From Rhodococcus sp. G-MC3 (GTDB taxonomy: Bacteria; Actinomycetota; Actinomycetes; Mycobacteriales; Mycobacteriaceae), in the NCBI RefSeq assembly GCF_030063335.1, contig NZ_JASISW010000021.1, positions 1 through 64,000 of the forward strand: a stretch of DNA of 64,000 nucleotides, written 5' to 3'. How positions within the stretch are numbered: position 1 is the stretch's first letter; every line of letters begins with the position of its first letter. The translations under genes and the position numbers were made by a program. The notes beneath the pieces were generated by a model. It was not told the origin of the DNA. It saw nothing but the letters and a program-made list of their open reading frames with translations, and ran no database searches. Below are positions 46,927-57,724 of the stretch, piece by piece.

Positions 46927-46958
46927 GCGTTTGATGACACGGGAGGGTCATCAAACGC
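46927..46958. promoter_or_regulatory. inverted repeat upstream of the MarR gene
   Basis: Perfect 12-bp arms GCGTTTGATGAC and GTCATCAAACGC around an 8-nt spacer, about 43 bp before the MarR start and 80 bp from tRNA-Cys. It is probably the MarR operator; an RNA hairpin role cannot be excluded. Confidence 0.55.
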
Positions 46959-47000
46959 GCACGGGCGGCGCAGCCGCACCACACCGCACCTCATGGGAGG

Positions 47001-47543
47001 ATGGATGACATGTCTGCATCGTCACCGCTTCCACTCGACCCCATTGCAGAGGCCCATCGCCAGTGGACCAAGCACGGTTGGGGCGACGTCGCCGACGGAA
47101 TGGCCGCTGTCACTTCGCTGATGCGCGCCCAGCAGATCATGCTCGCCCGGGTGGAGGAAGTTCTCAAACCCACCGGGTTGACGTTCTCGCGCTACGAACT
47201 GCTGACGCTGCTGACCTTCACGAAGAACGGCGCAATCCCGATGGCCAAGGCGAGCGCGCGCCTACAAGTGCACCCCACCAGCGTCACCAACGCTGTCGAT
47301 CGCCTCGAAGCCGCCGGTTACGTCCGGCGTACTCCGCATCCGAGCGATCGACGAACCACGCTGGTGGAAATCACCGATACCGGCAGAACACTGGCTGTCG
47401 ATGCCACCGAAAAGCTGAACGATCAGGTGTTCAGCAAGCCCGGTCTGGCGAAGGATCGACTGACATCACTCGTTCGCATCCTGACCGAACTGAGGCGCAC
47501 TGCCGGTGATTTCGAGGACACAGGCACAACGCCGGCTTGGTGA
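47001..47543 (+). CDS. MarR family transcriptional regulator
   Basis: A 180-aa regulator. The winged helix (about 62-125) reads LTFSRYELLTLLTFTKNG, ASARLQVHPTSVTNAVDRLEAAGYVRRTPHPSDRRTTLVEITDTGR, a clear MarR signature with the DxR wing. The N-terminal helix contains AHRQWTKHGWGDVADGMAAV. The effector and targets are unknown, but the perfect inverted repeat upstream suggests self-control. A second in-frame ATG lies at 47010. Confidence 0.92.
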   Translation: MDDMSASSPLPLDPIAEAHRQWTKHGWGDVADGMAAVTSLMRAQQIMLARVEEVLKPTGLTFSRYELLTLLTFTKNGAIPMAKASARLQVHPTSVTNAVDRLEAAGYVRRTPHPSDRRTTLVEITDTGRTLAVDATEKLNDQVFSKPGLAKDRLTSLVRILTELRRTAGDFEDTGTTPAW

Positions 47544-47617
47544 GTGACGCCTTGCGGCAGATCCGTGATGGAATGTCACTGAACGTGGCGGGGGCCGCGC
47601 CCAGGTTGGAGTAAAGA

Positions 47618-48445
47618 GTGTTGGTAGTGGGAGTCGGTGCGGGTGCACATGGTGCGCGTGCAATTCTGACCTACGTGGACAGTCCACATCGTGCGCCTGT
47701 TGCTTCTCGAACGATTCGGCGCAACCCCGGCCAAACATTGGCATCCACCATCTCCGACGGTGTCGCGGCCCTACATTCGGTGGCATCGAGACTGTCCGTG
47801 CCCGTGCACTATTCGGCCATCGCCTACAGGCTCGCCGAGGATGCCGACGCCATCAGCGCTCACCGTCACTCCACCGCGTCACACCTCGTGCCTGAAACCG
47901 CTGCCCAGCTTCGGTACCTTCGATTCACCGGGACCGTCCCCGCGCACGGTTCGACGGTGCTGTGCGACCTGGGAAGTACCGGAATGACGGTATCGGTGGT
48001 AGATCTCGCCACTGGAGCGACCGTCGCATCGAGGCGAACGGCCACTTTCTGCGGAGATGACCTGGATCACCTGGTCAGGCGCCACCTTGCAACCAACGGA
48101 GTACGTCTCGACGTAGATTCGTCCCGATCCATCAAGGAACGCCTGAGCGAGGACGGGGTCGTCAACGCGCACGACGGCAACAGCGAGAATCACGTTTTCA
48201 CCCGCGGGGATTTCGACAGCATCATCGCCGGCCCGGTGCGCTACGCAACGATGGTGGTGGAGCAGACCATCGAGCTCTCGAGCGCCAAACCCGCGTCGGT
48301 CGTGTTGCTGGGCGGCGGCGCGAACGTCTCATCCATCGGTTCTGCTTTCGAACGACGGCTCCGCCTGAAAACTCTCGTACCTCAGAAACCCGAACTTGTC
48401 TCCGCCCGAGGGGCAGCCCTACTGTCGGTGGATCAGCAGGGCTGA
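47618..48445 (+). CDS. short Hsp70/actin-fold (ASKHA) ATPase-like protein
   Basis: A 275-aa protein with traces of the sugar kinase/Hsp70/actin fold. Phosphate 2-like CDLGSTGMTVSVVDLATG is at about 116-133, TFCGDDLDHLVRRHL (an Hsp70 GGxDFD-like site) at about 143-157, and the adenosine motif VVLLGGGANVSSIGSAFERRL at about 238-258. The N-terminal phosphate 1 loop is atypical (VGVGAGAHGARAIL), and there is no substrate-binding domain. It may be a degenerate chaperone-like or regulatory ATPase. The GTG has GGAG 7 nt upstream. Confidence 0.7.
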   Translation: MLVVGVGAGAHGARAILTYVDSPHRAPVASRTIRRNPGQTLASTISDGVAALHSVASRLSVPVHYSAIAYRLAEDADAISAHRHSTASHLVPETAAQLRYLRFTGTVPAHGSTVLCDLGSTGMTVSVVDLATGATVASRRTATFCGDDLDHLVRRHLATNGVRLDVDSSRSIKERLSEDGVVNAHDGNSENHVFTRGDFDSIIAGPVRYATMVVEQTIELSSAKPASVVLLGGGANVSSIGSAFERRLRLKTLVPQKPELVSARGAALLSVDQQG

Positions 48446-48468
48446 CCGTCTCGGCACAAAATTACACG

Positions 48469-49245
48469 TCAGCGATTGACGAACGTCGCCTTGCGCTTTT
48501 CGATGAAGGCTGCCATGCCTTCCTTCTGGTCCTCGGTGGCGAACGCAGAGTGGAACAATCGCCGCTCGAACCGAACTCCCTCCGCCAGCGAGGATTCGAA
48601 GGATCGATTCACGGCATCTTTCGCCATCATCGCGATCGGCAGCGACATCTCGGCGATAGTCGTCGCAGTGGCAATTGCATCGTCGAGCAGATCCGCAACA
48701 GGAACGATTCGCGACACCAGCCCTGCCCGCTCCGCTTCTTCGACCTTCATGTTGCGTCCGGTGAGAACCATCTCCATGGCTTTCGCCTTGCCGACCGCGC
48801 GAGTCAACCGTTGCGAGCCGCCGATTCCGGGAATGACACCGAGCTTGATCTCGGGCTGACCGAACACCGCTGTGTCCGAGGCGATCAGCACATCACACAG
48901 CATGGCAAGTTCACAGCCGCCGCCCAGCGCGTACCCGGACACCGCTGCGATGATCGGTGTTCGTGCTGCGGTGAGCCGGTCCCAGGCAGTGAAGAAATCC
49001 TCACGGTAGACGTCCATGTAGGACTTCGGCTGCATCTCCTTGATATCAGCACCGGCAGCAAAGGCCTTCTCCGAACCGGTGATCAGGATCGCGCCGATAC
49101 CCTCGTCGGCGTCGAGATCCTCGACAACAGCAACGACCTCGCGCATCAACTCGGAGTTCAACGCATTGAGAGCTTTCGGACGGTTGAGCGTGATGATCCC
49201 GACGCGTCCGCGACGCTCGAGCAGAATCGTCTGGTAGTCGCTCAT
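48469..49245 (-). CDS. enoyl-CoA hydratase
   Basis: A 258-aa crotonase-family hydratase. [11 protein letters not shown] supplies the first oxyanion-hole amide, with [14 protein letters not shown] and [22 protein letters not shown]; the two catalytic glutamates are visible. In this operon it would hydrate methacrylyl-CoA to 3-hydroxyisobutyryl-CoA in valine breakdown. The ATG overlaps the mmsB stop by 4 nt. Last gene of the operon. Confidence 0.95.
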   Translation of the reverse strand: MSDYQTILLERRGRVGIITLNRPKALNALNSELMREVVAVVEDLDADEGIGAILITGSEKAFAAGADIKEMQPKSYMDVYREDFFTAWDRLTAARTPIIAAVSGYALGGGCELAMLCDVLIASDTAVFGQPEIKLGVIPGIGGSQRLTRAVGKAKAMEMVLTGRNMKVEEAERAGLVSRIVPVADLLDDAIATATTIAEMSLPIAMMAKDAVNRSFESSLAEGVRFERRLFHSAFATEDQKEGMAAFIEKRKATFVNR

Positions 49246-50150
49246 TCGGCAGATCCCGTCGAACGCTCGCGGATGTCGTTGATGATGCCGGAGAAGTCGA
49301 CGTCCGTGCCGCCGCCAGAGGTCTCCTTGAATCTCGAGTAGATCTCGGCTGCCTGCAAACCGAGGGCTCCCTCGACACCGTTGTCACGCAATGCATTAGC
49401 GGCAAGACCGAGGTCCTTGTCCATCAGTGCAGCCGCGAACCCTGGCTTGTAGTCGTTGTTTGCAGGACTCGTCGGGACCGGTCCTGGCACCGGGCAGTTG
49501 GTGGACAAAGCCCAACACTGGCCAGACGCCGTCGAAGCCACGTCGAACAGAGCCTGATTGCTCAACCCCAGCTTCTCACCGAGAACGAATGCCTCGCTGA
49601 TGGCGATCATCGACACACCGAGAATCATGTTGTTGCAGATCTTCGCGGCCTGGCCGTTGCCCGCCGGTCCACAGTGGACGACCTTGCGGCCGAGGACGGC
49701 CAACATTGCTGCAGCGGAGTCGAAGTCCTCTTCCGATCCACCGACCATGAACGTCAGCGTTCCTGCGGCCGCTCCCCCAACGCCGCCGGACACCGGAGCA
49801 TCGAGACTGCGATGACCGGCGTCGTGGACCTTCTTGTGGGCGGCGTGGGCATCGGCGACATCGATGGTCGACGAATCGATGAACAAGGTGCCGGCAGCTG
49901 CGACCGGCAGGAGCTCGTCGTACAACCCGAGGACAAGGCGTCCGTTGGGGAGCATCGTGACAACGATGTCCGCGTTGTTCACTGCCGCAACAGCCGAGTC
50001 GACGACGGTGACGCCGTCCGCCTCGGCCTGCGTCAGGGCGGCGGGTACGAGGTCGAAACCTTGAACGGTGTAACCAGCCTTGACGAGATTCGCGGCCATC
50101 GGGCCGCCCATGTGTCCGAGACCGATGAAACCGATTGTTTTCTCACTCAT
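49242..50150 (-). CDS. mmsB: 3-hydroxyisobutyrate dehydrogenase
   Basis: A 302-aa beta-hydroxyacid dehydrogenase oxidising 3-hydroxyisobutyrate to methylmalonate semialdehyde. It shows the NAD loop [21 protein letters not shown], substrate motif [16 protein letters not shown] and the catalytic lysine segment [10 protein letters not shown]. The ATG at 50150 overlaps the preceding hydrolase gene by 8 nt. Confidence 0.96.
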   Translation of the reverse strand: MSEKTIGFIGLGHMGGPMAANLVKAGYTVQGFDLVPAALTQAEADGVTVVDSAVAAVNNADIVVTMLPNGRLVLGLYDELLPVAAAGTLFIDSSTIDVADAHAAHKKVHDAGHRSLDAPVSGGVGGAAAGTLTFMVGGSEEDFDSAAAMLAVLGRKVVHCGPAGNGQAAKICNNMILGVSMIAISEAFVLGEKLGLSNQALFDVASTASGQCWALSTNCPVPGPVPTSPANNDYKPGFAAALMDKDLGLAANALRDNGVEGALGLQAAEIYSRFKETSGGGTDVDFSGIINDIRERSTGSAE

Positions 50151-51207
50151 CGCTGTTGGCCTCCAAGCCCTTCTGCAATCCAAGTTCCGAACTTCCGAGT
50201 GGTGCAAAGTATCGGTCGACGTCCGCCTGCGTCACGGCGCTCAGGGTCGGCGGGTTCCATTGCGGGTTTCGATCCTTTTCCACCACCTGCGCACGGATCC
50301 CTTCGACGAGGTCGTGCGATTCGAGCGACGCAAGCGAAACGCGGTATTCCTCGTCCAGCACCTGCTCCAGCGTCGACGCCGCGGCAGCCGAACGCAGCGA
50401 GCGAAGCGTCACCTTCAGCGACACCGGGGACTTCGATTCGATGTCCGCTGCCGCCTTCGCCGCTTCGGGAATTGCGCTGCTGCGCAGGCCTTCCACTATC
50501 TCCTCGACGGTCTCGGCTTTGTAGTACCGATCGATCCATTCCCGAGATGCGTCGAGCGCCGACTCGGGAGCCTCCTCGGTGAACTCGGCGAGAGCGTCCG
50601 ACAGCGACCCCGATTCGAGAGCCGTGTAGAACTTCTCCAGGTTCGCAGACGGCATGTAGTGATCGGCGAACCCGGCAGCGATCGCGTCGGCCCCGTTCAT
50701 TCGCAACGTCGTGAGGCCGAGGTGCGTGCCGAGCTCGCCGGGTGCACGCGAGAGTAAATACGTGCCTCCGACGTCGGGGATGAACCCGATCCCGACCTCG
50801 GGCATCGCGATCTTCGATCGTTCGGTCGCGATACGAACGTTGGCATGTGCGGACAGACCCACGCCGCCGCCCATCACCACTCCGTCCATGATCGCGACGT
50901 ACGGCTTCGGGAAGCGCGCGATGGCCGCGTTCAGGGTGTACTCCTCGCGCCAGAAGTCCTTCGATCCACCGCCGCCCTCTTTGGCGTCGTGATAGATCGA
51001 GACGATGTCGCCGCCCGCACATAGACCGCGCTCGCCCGCTCCGGTGAGGAGGACCAGTTCGATGTCGTCATCGGCTGCCCACGCCTCGAGCTGCGGCGCG
51101 ATCTGCTTGACCATGTCGTGATTGAGGGCGTTGATCGCTTTCGGCCGATTGAGAGTGATACGGCCGATCCCATTCTTCGCCTCTAACAAAACTTCTGGCT
51201 CACTCAT
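50143..51207 (-). CDS. 3-hydroxyisobutyryl-CoA hydrolase
   Basis: A 354-aa crotonase-fold thioesterase (HIBCH type), longer than hydratases. RGLCAGGDIVSIY and GVVMGGGVGLSAHANVRIATE form the CoA/oxyanion site, with MPEVGIGFIPDVGGTYLLSR. The C-terminal region characteristic of HIBCH (SPVSLKVTLRSLR; EYRVSL) is present. It releases free 3-hydroxyisobutyrate for mmsB. The ATG overlaps the dehydrogenase stop by 4 nt. Confidence 0.95.
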   Translation of the reverse strand: MSEPEVLLEAKNGIGRITLNRPKAINALNHDMVKQIAPQLEAWAADDDIELVLLTGAGERGLCAGGDIVSIYHDAKEGGGGSKDFWREEYTLNAAIARFPKPYVAIMDGVVMGGGVGLSAHANVRIATERSKIAMPEVGIGFIPDVGGTYLLSRAPGELGTHLGLTTLRMNGADAIAAGFADHYMPSANLEKFYTALESGSLSDALAEFTEEAPESALDASREWIDRYYKAETVEEIVEGLRSSAIPEAAKAAADIESKSPVSLKVTLRSLRSAAAASTLEQVLDEEYRVSLASLESHDLVEGIRAQVVEKDRNPQWNPPTLSAVTQADVDRYFAPLGSSELGLQKGLEANSDE

Positions 51208-52343
51208 GCTGCTCCCACAATCGAGCGGGCCACGACGACCCGCATGATCTCGTTGGTTCCCTCGAGAATCTGGTGGACACGGAGATCGCGGACGATCTTC
51301 TCCACACCGTACTCCGCGAGATACCCGTAACCGCCGAGCAACTGCAGTGCGTCGTTCGCGACCTGGAAGCCGGTGTCGGTGCCGAATCTCTTTGCCATCG
51401 CGCACAGTTCGACTTTGTCCGATGCATTCTCCTGCAAGGCGTCCGCAGCACGCCAGAGCATCGTTCGCGCAACTTCGAGTTCGGTCTTCATATCCGCCAA
51501 CCGGAACTGCAACGCCTGCGAATCCAACAACCGACTTCCGAACGCCTTACGGTCCCGCAAGTAGGCAACAGCCTTGTCGAGTGCACTCTGGGCTCCGCCG
51601 ATGGAACAGGCAGCGATATTGAGCCTGCCGCCGTTGAGGCCGTTCATCGCAATCCGGAAACCATCGCCCTCGTTGCCGAGGATGTTCGCCGCCGGAACAC
51701 GAACATCTTCGAAGACGACTTGGCGGGTGGGCTGAGCGTTCCAGCCCATCTTTTTCTCGTTCGCACCGAACGACAGACCGGCGGTCTCCTTCGGCACGAT
51801 GATCGCAGAAATTCCTTTGGGCCCGGCCTCACCGGTTCTGGCCATCACGACGTACACATCGGATGTCCCTGCACCGGAGATGAATTGCTTGACACCGTTG
51901 AGCACGTACTCGTCGCCGTCGCGCACAGCTTTGGTGCGAAGTGCCGCAGCATCGGAACCCGCACCCGGCTCGGTGAGGCAATAACTGCCGAGCTGGTCCA
52001 TCGAACAGAGGCCGGGCACCCACTGCTTGCGCTGGTCGACATTGCCGTAGGTGTCGATCATCCACGTCACCATGTTGTGGATCGAGATGTATGCCGCGAT
52101 GGACGGATCCCCCGTCGCCAACTGCTCGAAAATCCGGACGGCATCGATACGCGTCAGTCCAGATCCCCCGACGTCCTCGCCGATGTAGATGCCTCCCATG
52201 CCGAGTCCGGCTGCTTTGCGCAGCACGTCGACCGGAAAGTGCTTGTTCTGATCCCATTCGATGGCATTGGGCGCGAGAAACTCGTCGGCGAAATCTCGCG
52301 CCGTCTCGTTGATCGCCCGCTCGTCCTCGGTCAATTGGAACAT
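51204..52343 (-). CDS. acyl-CoA dehydrogenase (isobutyryl-CoA type)
   Basis: A 379-aa FAD-dependent acyl-CoA dehydrogenase with the N-terminal helical domain, the signature CLTEPGAGSDAAALRT and the C-terminal DALQLLGGYGYLAEYGVEKIVRD with the ILEGTNEIMR catalytic-glutamate segment. Operon context points to isobutyryl-CoA oxidation to methacrylyl-CoA. Substrate specificity is inferred. Three bases separate it from mmsA. Confidence 0.95.
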   Translation of the reverse strand: MFQLTEDERAINETARDFADEFLAPNAIEWDQNKHFPVDVLRKAAGLGMGGIYIGEDVGGSGLTRIDAVRIFEQLATGDPSIAAYISIHNMVTWMIDTYGNVDQRKQWVPGLCSMDQLGSYCLTEPGAGSDAAALRTKAVRDGDEYVLNGVKQFISGAGTSDVYVVMARTGEAGPKGISAIIVPKETAGLSFGANEKKMGWNAQPTRQVVFEDVRVPAANILGNEGDGFRIAMNGLNGGRLNIAACSIGGAQSALDKAVAYLRDRKAFGSRLLDSQALQFRLADMKTELEVARTMLWRAADALQENASDKVELCAMAKRFGTDTGFQVANDALQLLGGYGYLAEYGVEKIVRDLRVHQILEGTNEIMRVVVARSIVGAA

Positions 52344-52346
52344 GGG

Positions 52347-53852
<1,506 letters not shown>

Positions 53853-53901
53853 GGTTCGTCCTAACGATGCGAGAATATTAAGTGTGCCCATCCTATAGTC
53901 G

Positions 53902-53917
53902 GACATCCATGTATGTC
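53902..53917. promoter_or_regulatory. dyad in the mmsA promoter region
   Basis: GACAT, a 6-bp centre and ATGTC form a 16-bp dyad, with an inner ACAT-CC-ATGT, about 50 bp upstream of mmsA. A TATAGG/TATAGT-like sequence lies next to it. Candidate operator for the valine operon; the regulator is unknown. Confidence 0.4.
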
Positions 53918-53932
53918 TAGGAGGCCGACGGC

Positions 53933-53976
53933 ATGTGCGTGAAAATACGTCGCCTGGGACGTATTTCCGCACACAT
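53933..53976 (-). terminator. palindromic element downstream of the SWIM gene (copy 2)
   Basis: Arms GAAAATACGTC (53941-53951) and GACGTATTTCC (53958-53968) match at 10 of 11 positions around GCCTGG; outer ATGTG/CACAT pairing extends it to 44 bp. It begins 11 nt after the SWIM gene stop. Same core, loop length and placement as the element behind rho (19662-19705). Confidence 0.65.
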
Positions 53977-53987
53977 GCGCGGAGCGC

Positions 53988-54740
53988 TCACAAGCGATCG
54001 TACAACCGCGCCAGATCGGCGACGGCCTGCTTGACTTCGGACTCCTCGGCGCCGGTCGCCCGCAGCGCACGCCGGAGAATCATCGGGTCCAGATCGTCGA
54101 TCGCCCGCGAGAAGTCCGGCCTCGGCAGGGCTGGGAATGCCGCTCGATCGCCGAACCAATCGCCCGCATCGAACTCGACCTCCGACTCGCCGACGCCCTC
54201 GATCAGCTGGTCGAGATCGACACCCCGCAGCGTCAGAATTGTCGTGGCCGAGGCGTCGACATGCTCGGACGCGATGTACATCAGCGCTGCGGCGTGCTTG
54301 CACGGCCACCCGTCGTCGGGGCAGCTGCAGTCGAAGTCCAACTGCCCCTTGTGATGCGGCAGCAACGTCGGCGCGAGCGCCTGCGGGATAGAGTTCGACG
54401 CGAGTTCGGCCAGCATTCCCGGGTTCGATCGCACCCGTGCCATCAGGGCTTCGACCTCGCCCTGCGTCAGCGGCTCGACCGTGACGGACGCCGAGAAGGG
54501 TTCGAGCTGACTCCCCTGGACCTGGCCGTAGATCTGACCGCGCTCGACGCCCAGGTTCAACACCTGGCCCTGCCGCGCATACGTCCGTCCGCGGGCGATC
54601 CGGCCGGGGTCGGCCAAGTCTTCCATCGCCGTGACGAAGTGGCGGCCCCACCACGTCTCCCCGAACGCGCCGCGCTTGTTGCGAGCCTCGATGCCGCCCT
54701 TGGCTTGTCGACGCTTGCCGTACTGACTGAAGTCGGCCAT
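53988..54740 (-). CDS. SWIM zinc finger protein, partner of SNF2 helicase
   Basis: A 250-aa protein with a SWIM zinc finger: Cys138, Cys140, Cys147 and His149 in DFDCSCPDDGWPCKH. The N-terminal part is FGETWWGRHFVTAMEDLADPGRIARGRTYARQGQV, typical of the SWIM proteins linked to bacterial SNF2 helicases. SWIM fingers bind DNA or proteins. The ATG overlaps the helicase stop (TGATG), so the two are co-translated and probably form one complex. A GTG three bases earlier is also possible; GGGGGAG precedes both. Confidence 0.9.
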   Translation of the reverse strand: MADFSQYGKRRQAKGGIEARNKRGAFGETWWGRHFVTAMEDLADPGRIARGRTYARQGQVLNLGVERGQIYGQVQGSQLEPFSASVTVEPLTQGEVEALMARVRSNPGMLAELASNSIPQALAPTLLPHHKGQLDFDCSCPDDGWPCKHAAALMYIASEHVDASATTILTLRGVDLDQLIEGVGESEVEFDAGDWFGDRAAFPALPRPDFSRAIDDLDPMILRRALRATGAEESEVKQAVADLARLYDRL

Positions 54741-57556
54741 CACTCCCCCACCGCGTCCTCGCTGAGACGAAAGAGCTCGTGCAGTTCAGCGGTGTCCATC
54801 TCCGTCACCCAGTTCTCACCGGTGCCCACCGCGAGATCGGCGAGATCCTGCTTGGAACCGAGCATCCCGTCGATGCGTTCCTCGACGGTGCCGACGCACA
54901 ACAGTTTTCGCACTTGAACGTTCTTGCGCTGACCGATACGGAAGGCGCGGTCTGTTGCCTGGTTCTCCACAGCAGGATTCCACCAGCGATCCAGATGTAC
55001 GACGTGGTTGGCCGCAGTCAGGTTCAGGCCGGTGCCACCGGCTTTGAGGGAGAGCAACATGATCGGCGCGCCGTGCTCGCCCTGGAACGCCTCGACCATT
55101 GCGTCTCGCTTGGACTTGCTGACACCGCCGTGCAGGAACGGCACCTGGGTGCCGAACCGCTCGGCAAAGTACGGTGCCACGATCTCCCCGAACTCACGAA
55201 ACTGCGTGAACAGCAACACTTTCTCGTTGTCACCCAGTACCGAGTCGAGAATGTCTTCGACGAGTCCGATTTTCCCCGACCGGTGCTGACCCCGCTTGAG
55301 CACGGGCGAACCGTCGGACAGAAAGTGTGCGGGATGGTTGCACACCTGCTTGAGCCGGGTCAGCGCCGAGAGCACAGCACCCTTGCGTTTCATACCCTTC
55401 GCATCGGCGATCTGCGCCATCATCTCGTCGACCACTGCCTTGTACAGCGCGGCTTGTTCGGCGGTGAGGTTCGAGCGCACGGTCATCTCGTTCTTCTCGG
55501 GCAGATCCGAGATGACCGTCGGGTCGGTCTTGACGCGTCGCAGGATGAACGGCGACGTGATTGCTCGTAGGCGAGACACCGCGCCCTCGTCCTTCTCGCG
55601 CTCGATCGGTACCGAGAACCTCTTCCGGAAGTCCGACGGACGACCGAGCATGCCGGGATTCGCGAAATCGAGAATCGAACGGAGCTCGTCGAGTCGATTC
55701 TCGACGGGCGTTCCCGTCAGTGCGAGCTTGTGATCGGCCGGGATGGCCAGCGCGGCCCTGGCCTGCACGGTGCCCGAGTTCTTGATGTGCTGCGCCTCGT
55801 CGAGAACCACTCGGCGCCAGTTCTGTTCGGCAAGCTGTGCGCGGTCCTTCGCCATCAACGCGTAGGTGGTGACGACAAGGTCGTGCTCGGCGATGGCCTT
55901 GTCGAGGTCGTCGTCCTTCAGTCGCGCCGGCCCATGGTGCACCATCACCCGAAGTGCCGGGGTGAACTTCGCGGCCTCGCGCTGCCAGTTTCCGACCACC
56001 GACATCGGTGCAACGAGCAACGTCGGCGTCGGGCTCTGCTCGTGCGCCAACAATGCGAGAACCTGAAGTGTCTTTCCGAGTCCCATGTCATCGGCCAGCA
56101 CGGCACCGAGTCCGAGCCTGCTCATGAACGCCAGCCACTCGAGTCCCCGTTGCTGATACGGCCGCAGTGTCGCGTGCACGCCGTCAGGCAGAGGAATCGG
56201 CTCGGGCTTGGCATTGGGCTCGAGCAACGTCGCCGCCCAGCCCGACGCGGTGATCTCCTCGATCGGTGCGGGCGGTGGCTCGGCGAGCGTCAACTCGCGC
56301 ATCAACTTCGACAGCGGGGTGCCGTCCCCGTGATGCTCGGCGACGTACCGGGCTGCGCGCGCCAGTTGGTTGCCGTCGGCGAAGACCCATTGGCCCCGAA
56401 GTTTGACGAGATCGCCCTTCGACACCGCGAGCTTGTTCATCTCGGCCTCGGTCAGCACCATGTCGCCCAATTGGAGTTGCCAGTCGTAGGACACCAGCTC
56501 GTCCATGCCGACGGAACGATTCTCGGCAGCCTTTGTGACGCCGGGCGAATCCACGCGCAGCCGCATCGACGGATCCAACCTGGTCCACGCACGCGGCAGC
56601 AGAACAGTAGTTCCCGACGCCTGCAGCGCGGTAGCTCCGTGCTCGACGAGGTCGATCACCACCGACGTCGGAAGTAACAGATCGAGGCTGTCCGGCAGCG
56701 ATGGTAGATCGCGCAGTCGCGGATATGCAGCCACGGCCTCACCGAGCTTGCGGACCGCGGTACTGAGCAGGGTGGCGTCTACCCGTCGATTCATCGGAAC
56801 CGGAACCGGCGCTTCACCATCCGAACGCAGGCACACTTGAAGGGTCCAATACGACTCCTCGCCGAAGTCTTCACCTTCCGATTCGTCGTCCGGTTCGATG
56901 AGCCGCAGCACCAACGAGGGTTCATCCACGGAGAGACTGCCGCGCCACTTGTCCAGCAGCGCCGAAATCTGTTGCGTACCCTCCAGATAGGGCTCGTCCT
57001 CGATGAGCGCCGCCAACATCGGATGCTCCGAATCCGGTTTACCCAGAATCGATCTCACGATTGGATCGGTGAGCTCCGAGAGTATGTGCTCTAGCAGTTT
57101 CTTCGGCCTGTCCACCTGACGCTGCACCGACGGCATCGTCACCGCGAGTTCGCTGAGCCACGCACGTTGACGTTCTCCGCCGACAAGGTTCCACCGAGGC
57201 CACCACTGTCCGTCAGTCAATATCAATGCAGGTACTACTCGTCCGGCCCGCGCCCACCGCTCGATCCCCTGCGCGACAACTCCGAGGTATCGGAGGTCTC
57301 CGGCTATCCCGTCGTGCGACGCCGGTGTTCGGAGCAGCAGTTCCGCAGCCTCGGGCGGCGCCAACCCGACGGCGGGGATCTGGACAGTTTTCGGTTCCGC
57401 GCCACCGACAGGAGGAAAGCAGACAGATGCCCGGCGGCGGAAGGTACGGGTCAGTGCTCGGGCATGGACTGCGGGGAGATCAGGTTCTTCGCCGGTAGTG
57501 GTCTCGTCGTCCCACAGCATCAGGCCCGCGTCGAGGGACCAGAGACCGTGCAGCAT
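54740..57556 (-). CDS. SNF2-family DEAD/DEAH box helicase
   Basis: A 938-aa bacterial SNF2 ATPase. The N-terminal half (about 1-420) includes the SNF2 N-domain found in actinobacterial proteins. Helicase motif I is ADDMGLGKTLQVLALL (about 480-495), motif II LDEAQHIKN (about 585), motif III ALTGTPVENRLDELRSIL, and the C-terminal half has motif V SLKAGGTGLNLTAANHVVHLD and VI ATDRAFRIGQ. It should translocate on double-stranded DNA; the physiological role is unknown. The ATG at 57556 is preferred to a TTG four codons upstream. Confidence 0.95.
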   Translation of the reverse strand: MLHGLWSLDAGLMLWDDETTTGEEPDLPAVHARALTRTFRRRASVCFPPVGGAEPKTVQIPAVGLAPPEAAELLLRTPASHDGIAGDLRYLGVVAQGIERWARAGRVVPALILTDGQWWPRWNLVGGERQRAWLSELAVTMPSVQRQVDRPKKLLEHILSELTDPIVRSILGKPDSEHPMLAALIEDEPYLEGTQQISALLDKWRGSLSVDEPSLVLRLIEPDDESEGEDFGEESYWTLQVCLRSDGEAPVPVPMNRRVDATLLSTAVRKLGEAVAAYPRLRDLPSLPDSLDLLLPTSVVIDLVEHGATALQASGTTVLLPRAWTRLDPSMRLRVDSPGVTKAAENRSVGMDELVSYDWQLQLGDMVLTEAEMNKLAVSKGDLVKLRGQWVFADGNQLARAARYVAEHHGDGTPLSKLMRELTLAEPPPAPIEEITASGWAATLLEPNAKPEPIPLPDGVHATLRPYQQRGLEWLAFMSRLGLGAVLADDMGLGKTLQVLALLAHEQSPTPTLLVAPMSVVGNWQREAAKFTPALRVMVHHGPARLKDDDLDKAIAEHDLVVTTYALMAKDRAQLAEQNWRRVVLDEAQHIKNSGTVQARAALAIPADHKLALTGTPVENRLDELRSILDFANPGMLGRPSDFRKRFSVPIEREKDEGAVSRLRAITSPFILRRVKTDPTVISDLPEKNEMTVRSNLTAEQAALYKAVVDEMMAQIADAKGMKRKGAVLSALTRLKQVCNHPAHFLSDGSPVLKRGQHRSGKIGLVEDILDSVLGDNEKVLLFTQFREFGEIVAPYFAERFGTQVPFLHGGVSKSKRDAMVEAFQGEHGAPIMLLSLKAGGTGLNLTAANHVVHLDRWWNPAVENQATDRAFRIGQRKNVQVRKLLCVGTVEERIDGMLGSKQDLADLAVGTGENWVTEMDTAELHELFRLSEDAVGE

Positions 57557-57724
57557 CGCTCTATCCAATCACGCGGAACGTGGTGTCCCTGTTGTGGCCG
57601 CTGTAGACGGGATCCGGTTCGTCGGGACGAATAATGGGACGCCACGCCCATCTCGTGACCGTCGAAATGCCCCATGCGGACTGGTTCGATATGAAGGAAT
57701 CGGACAATAGGGCAAAGTAGTTGA

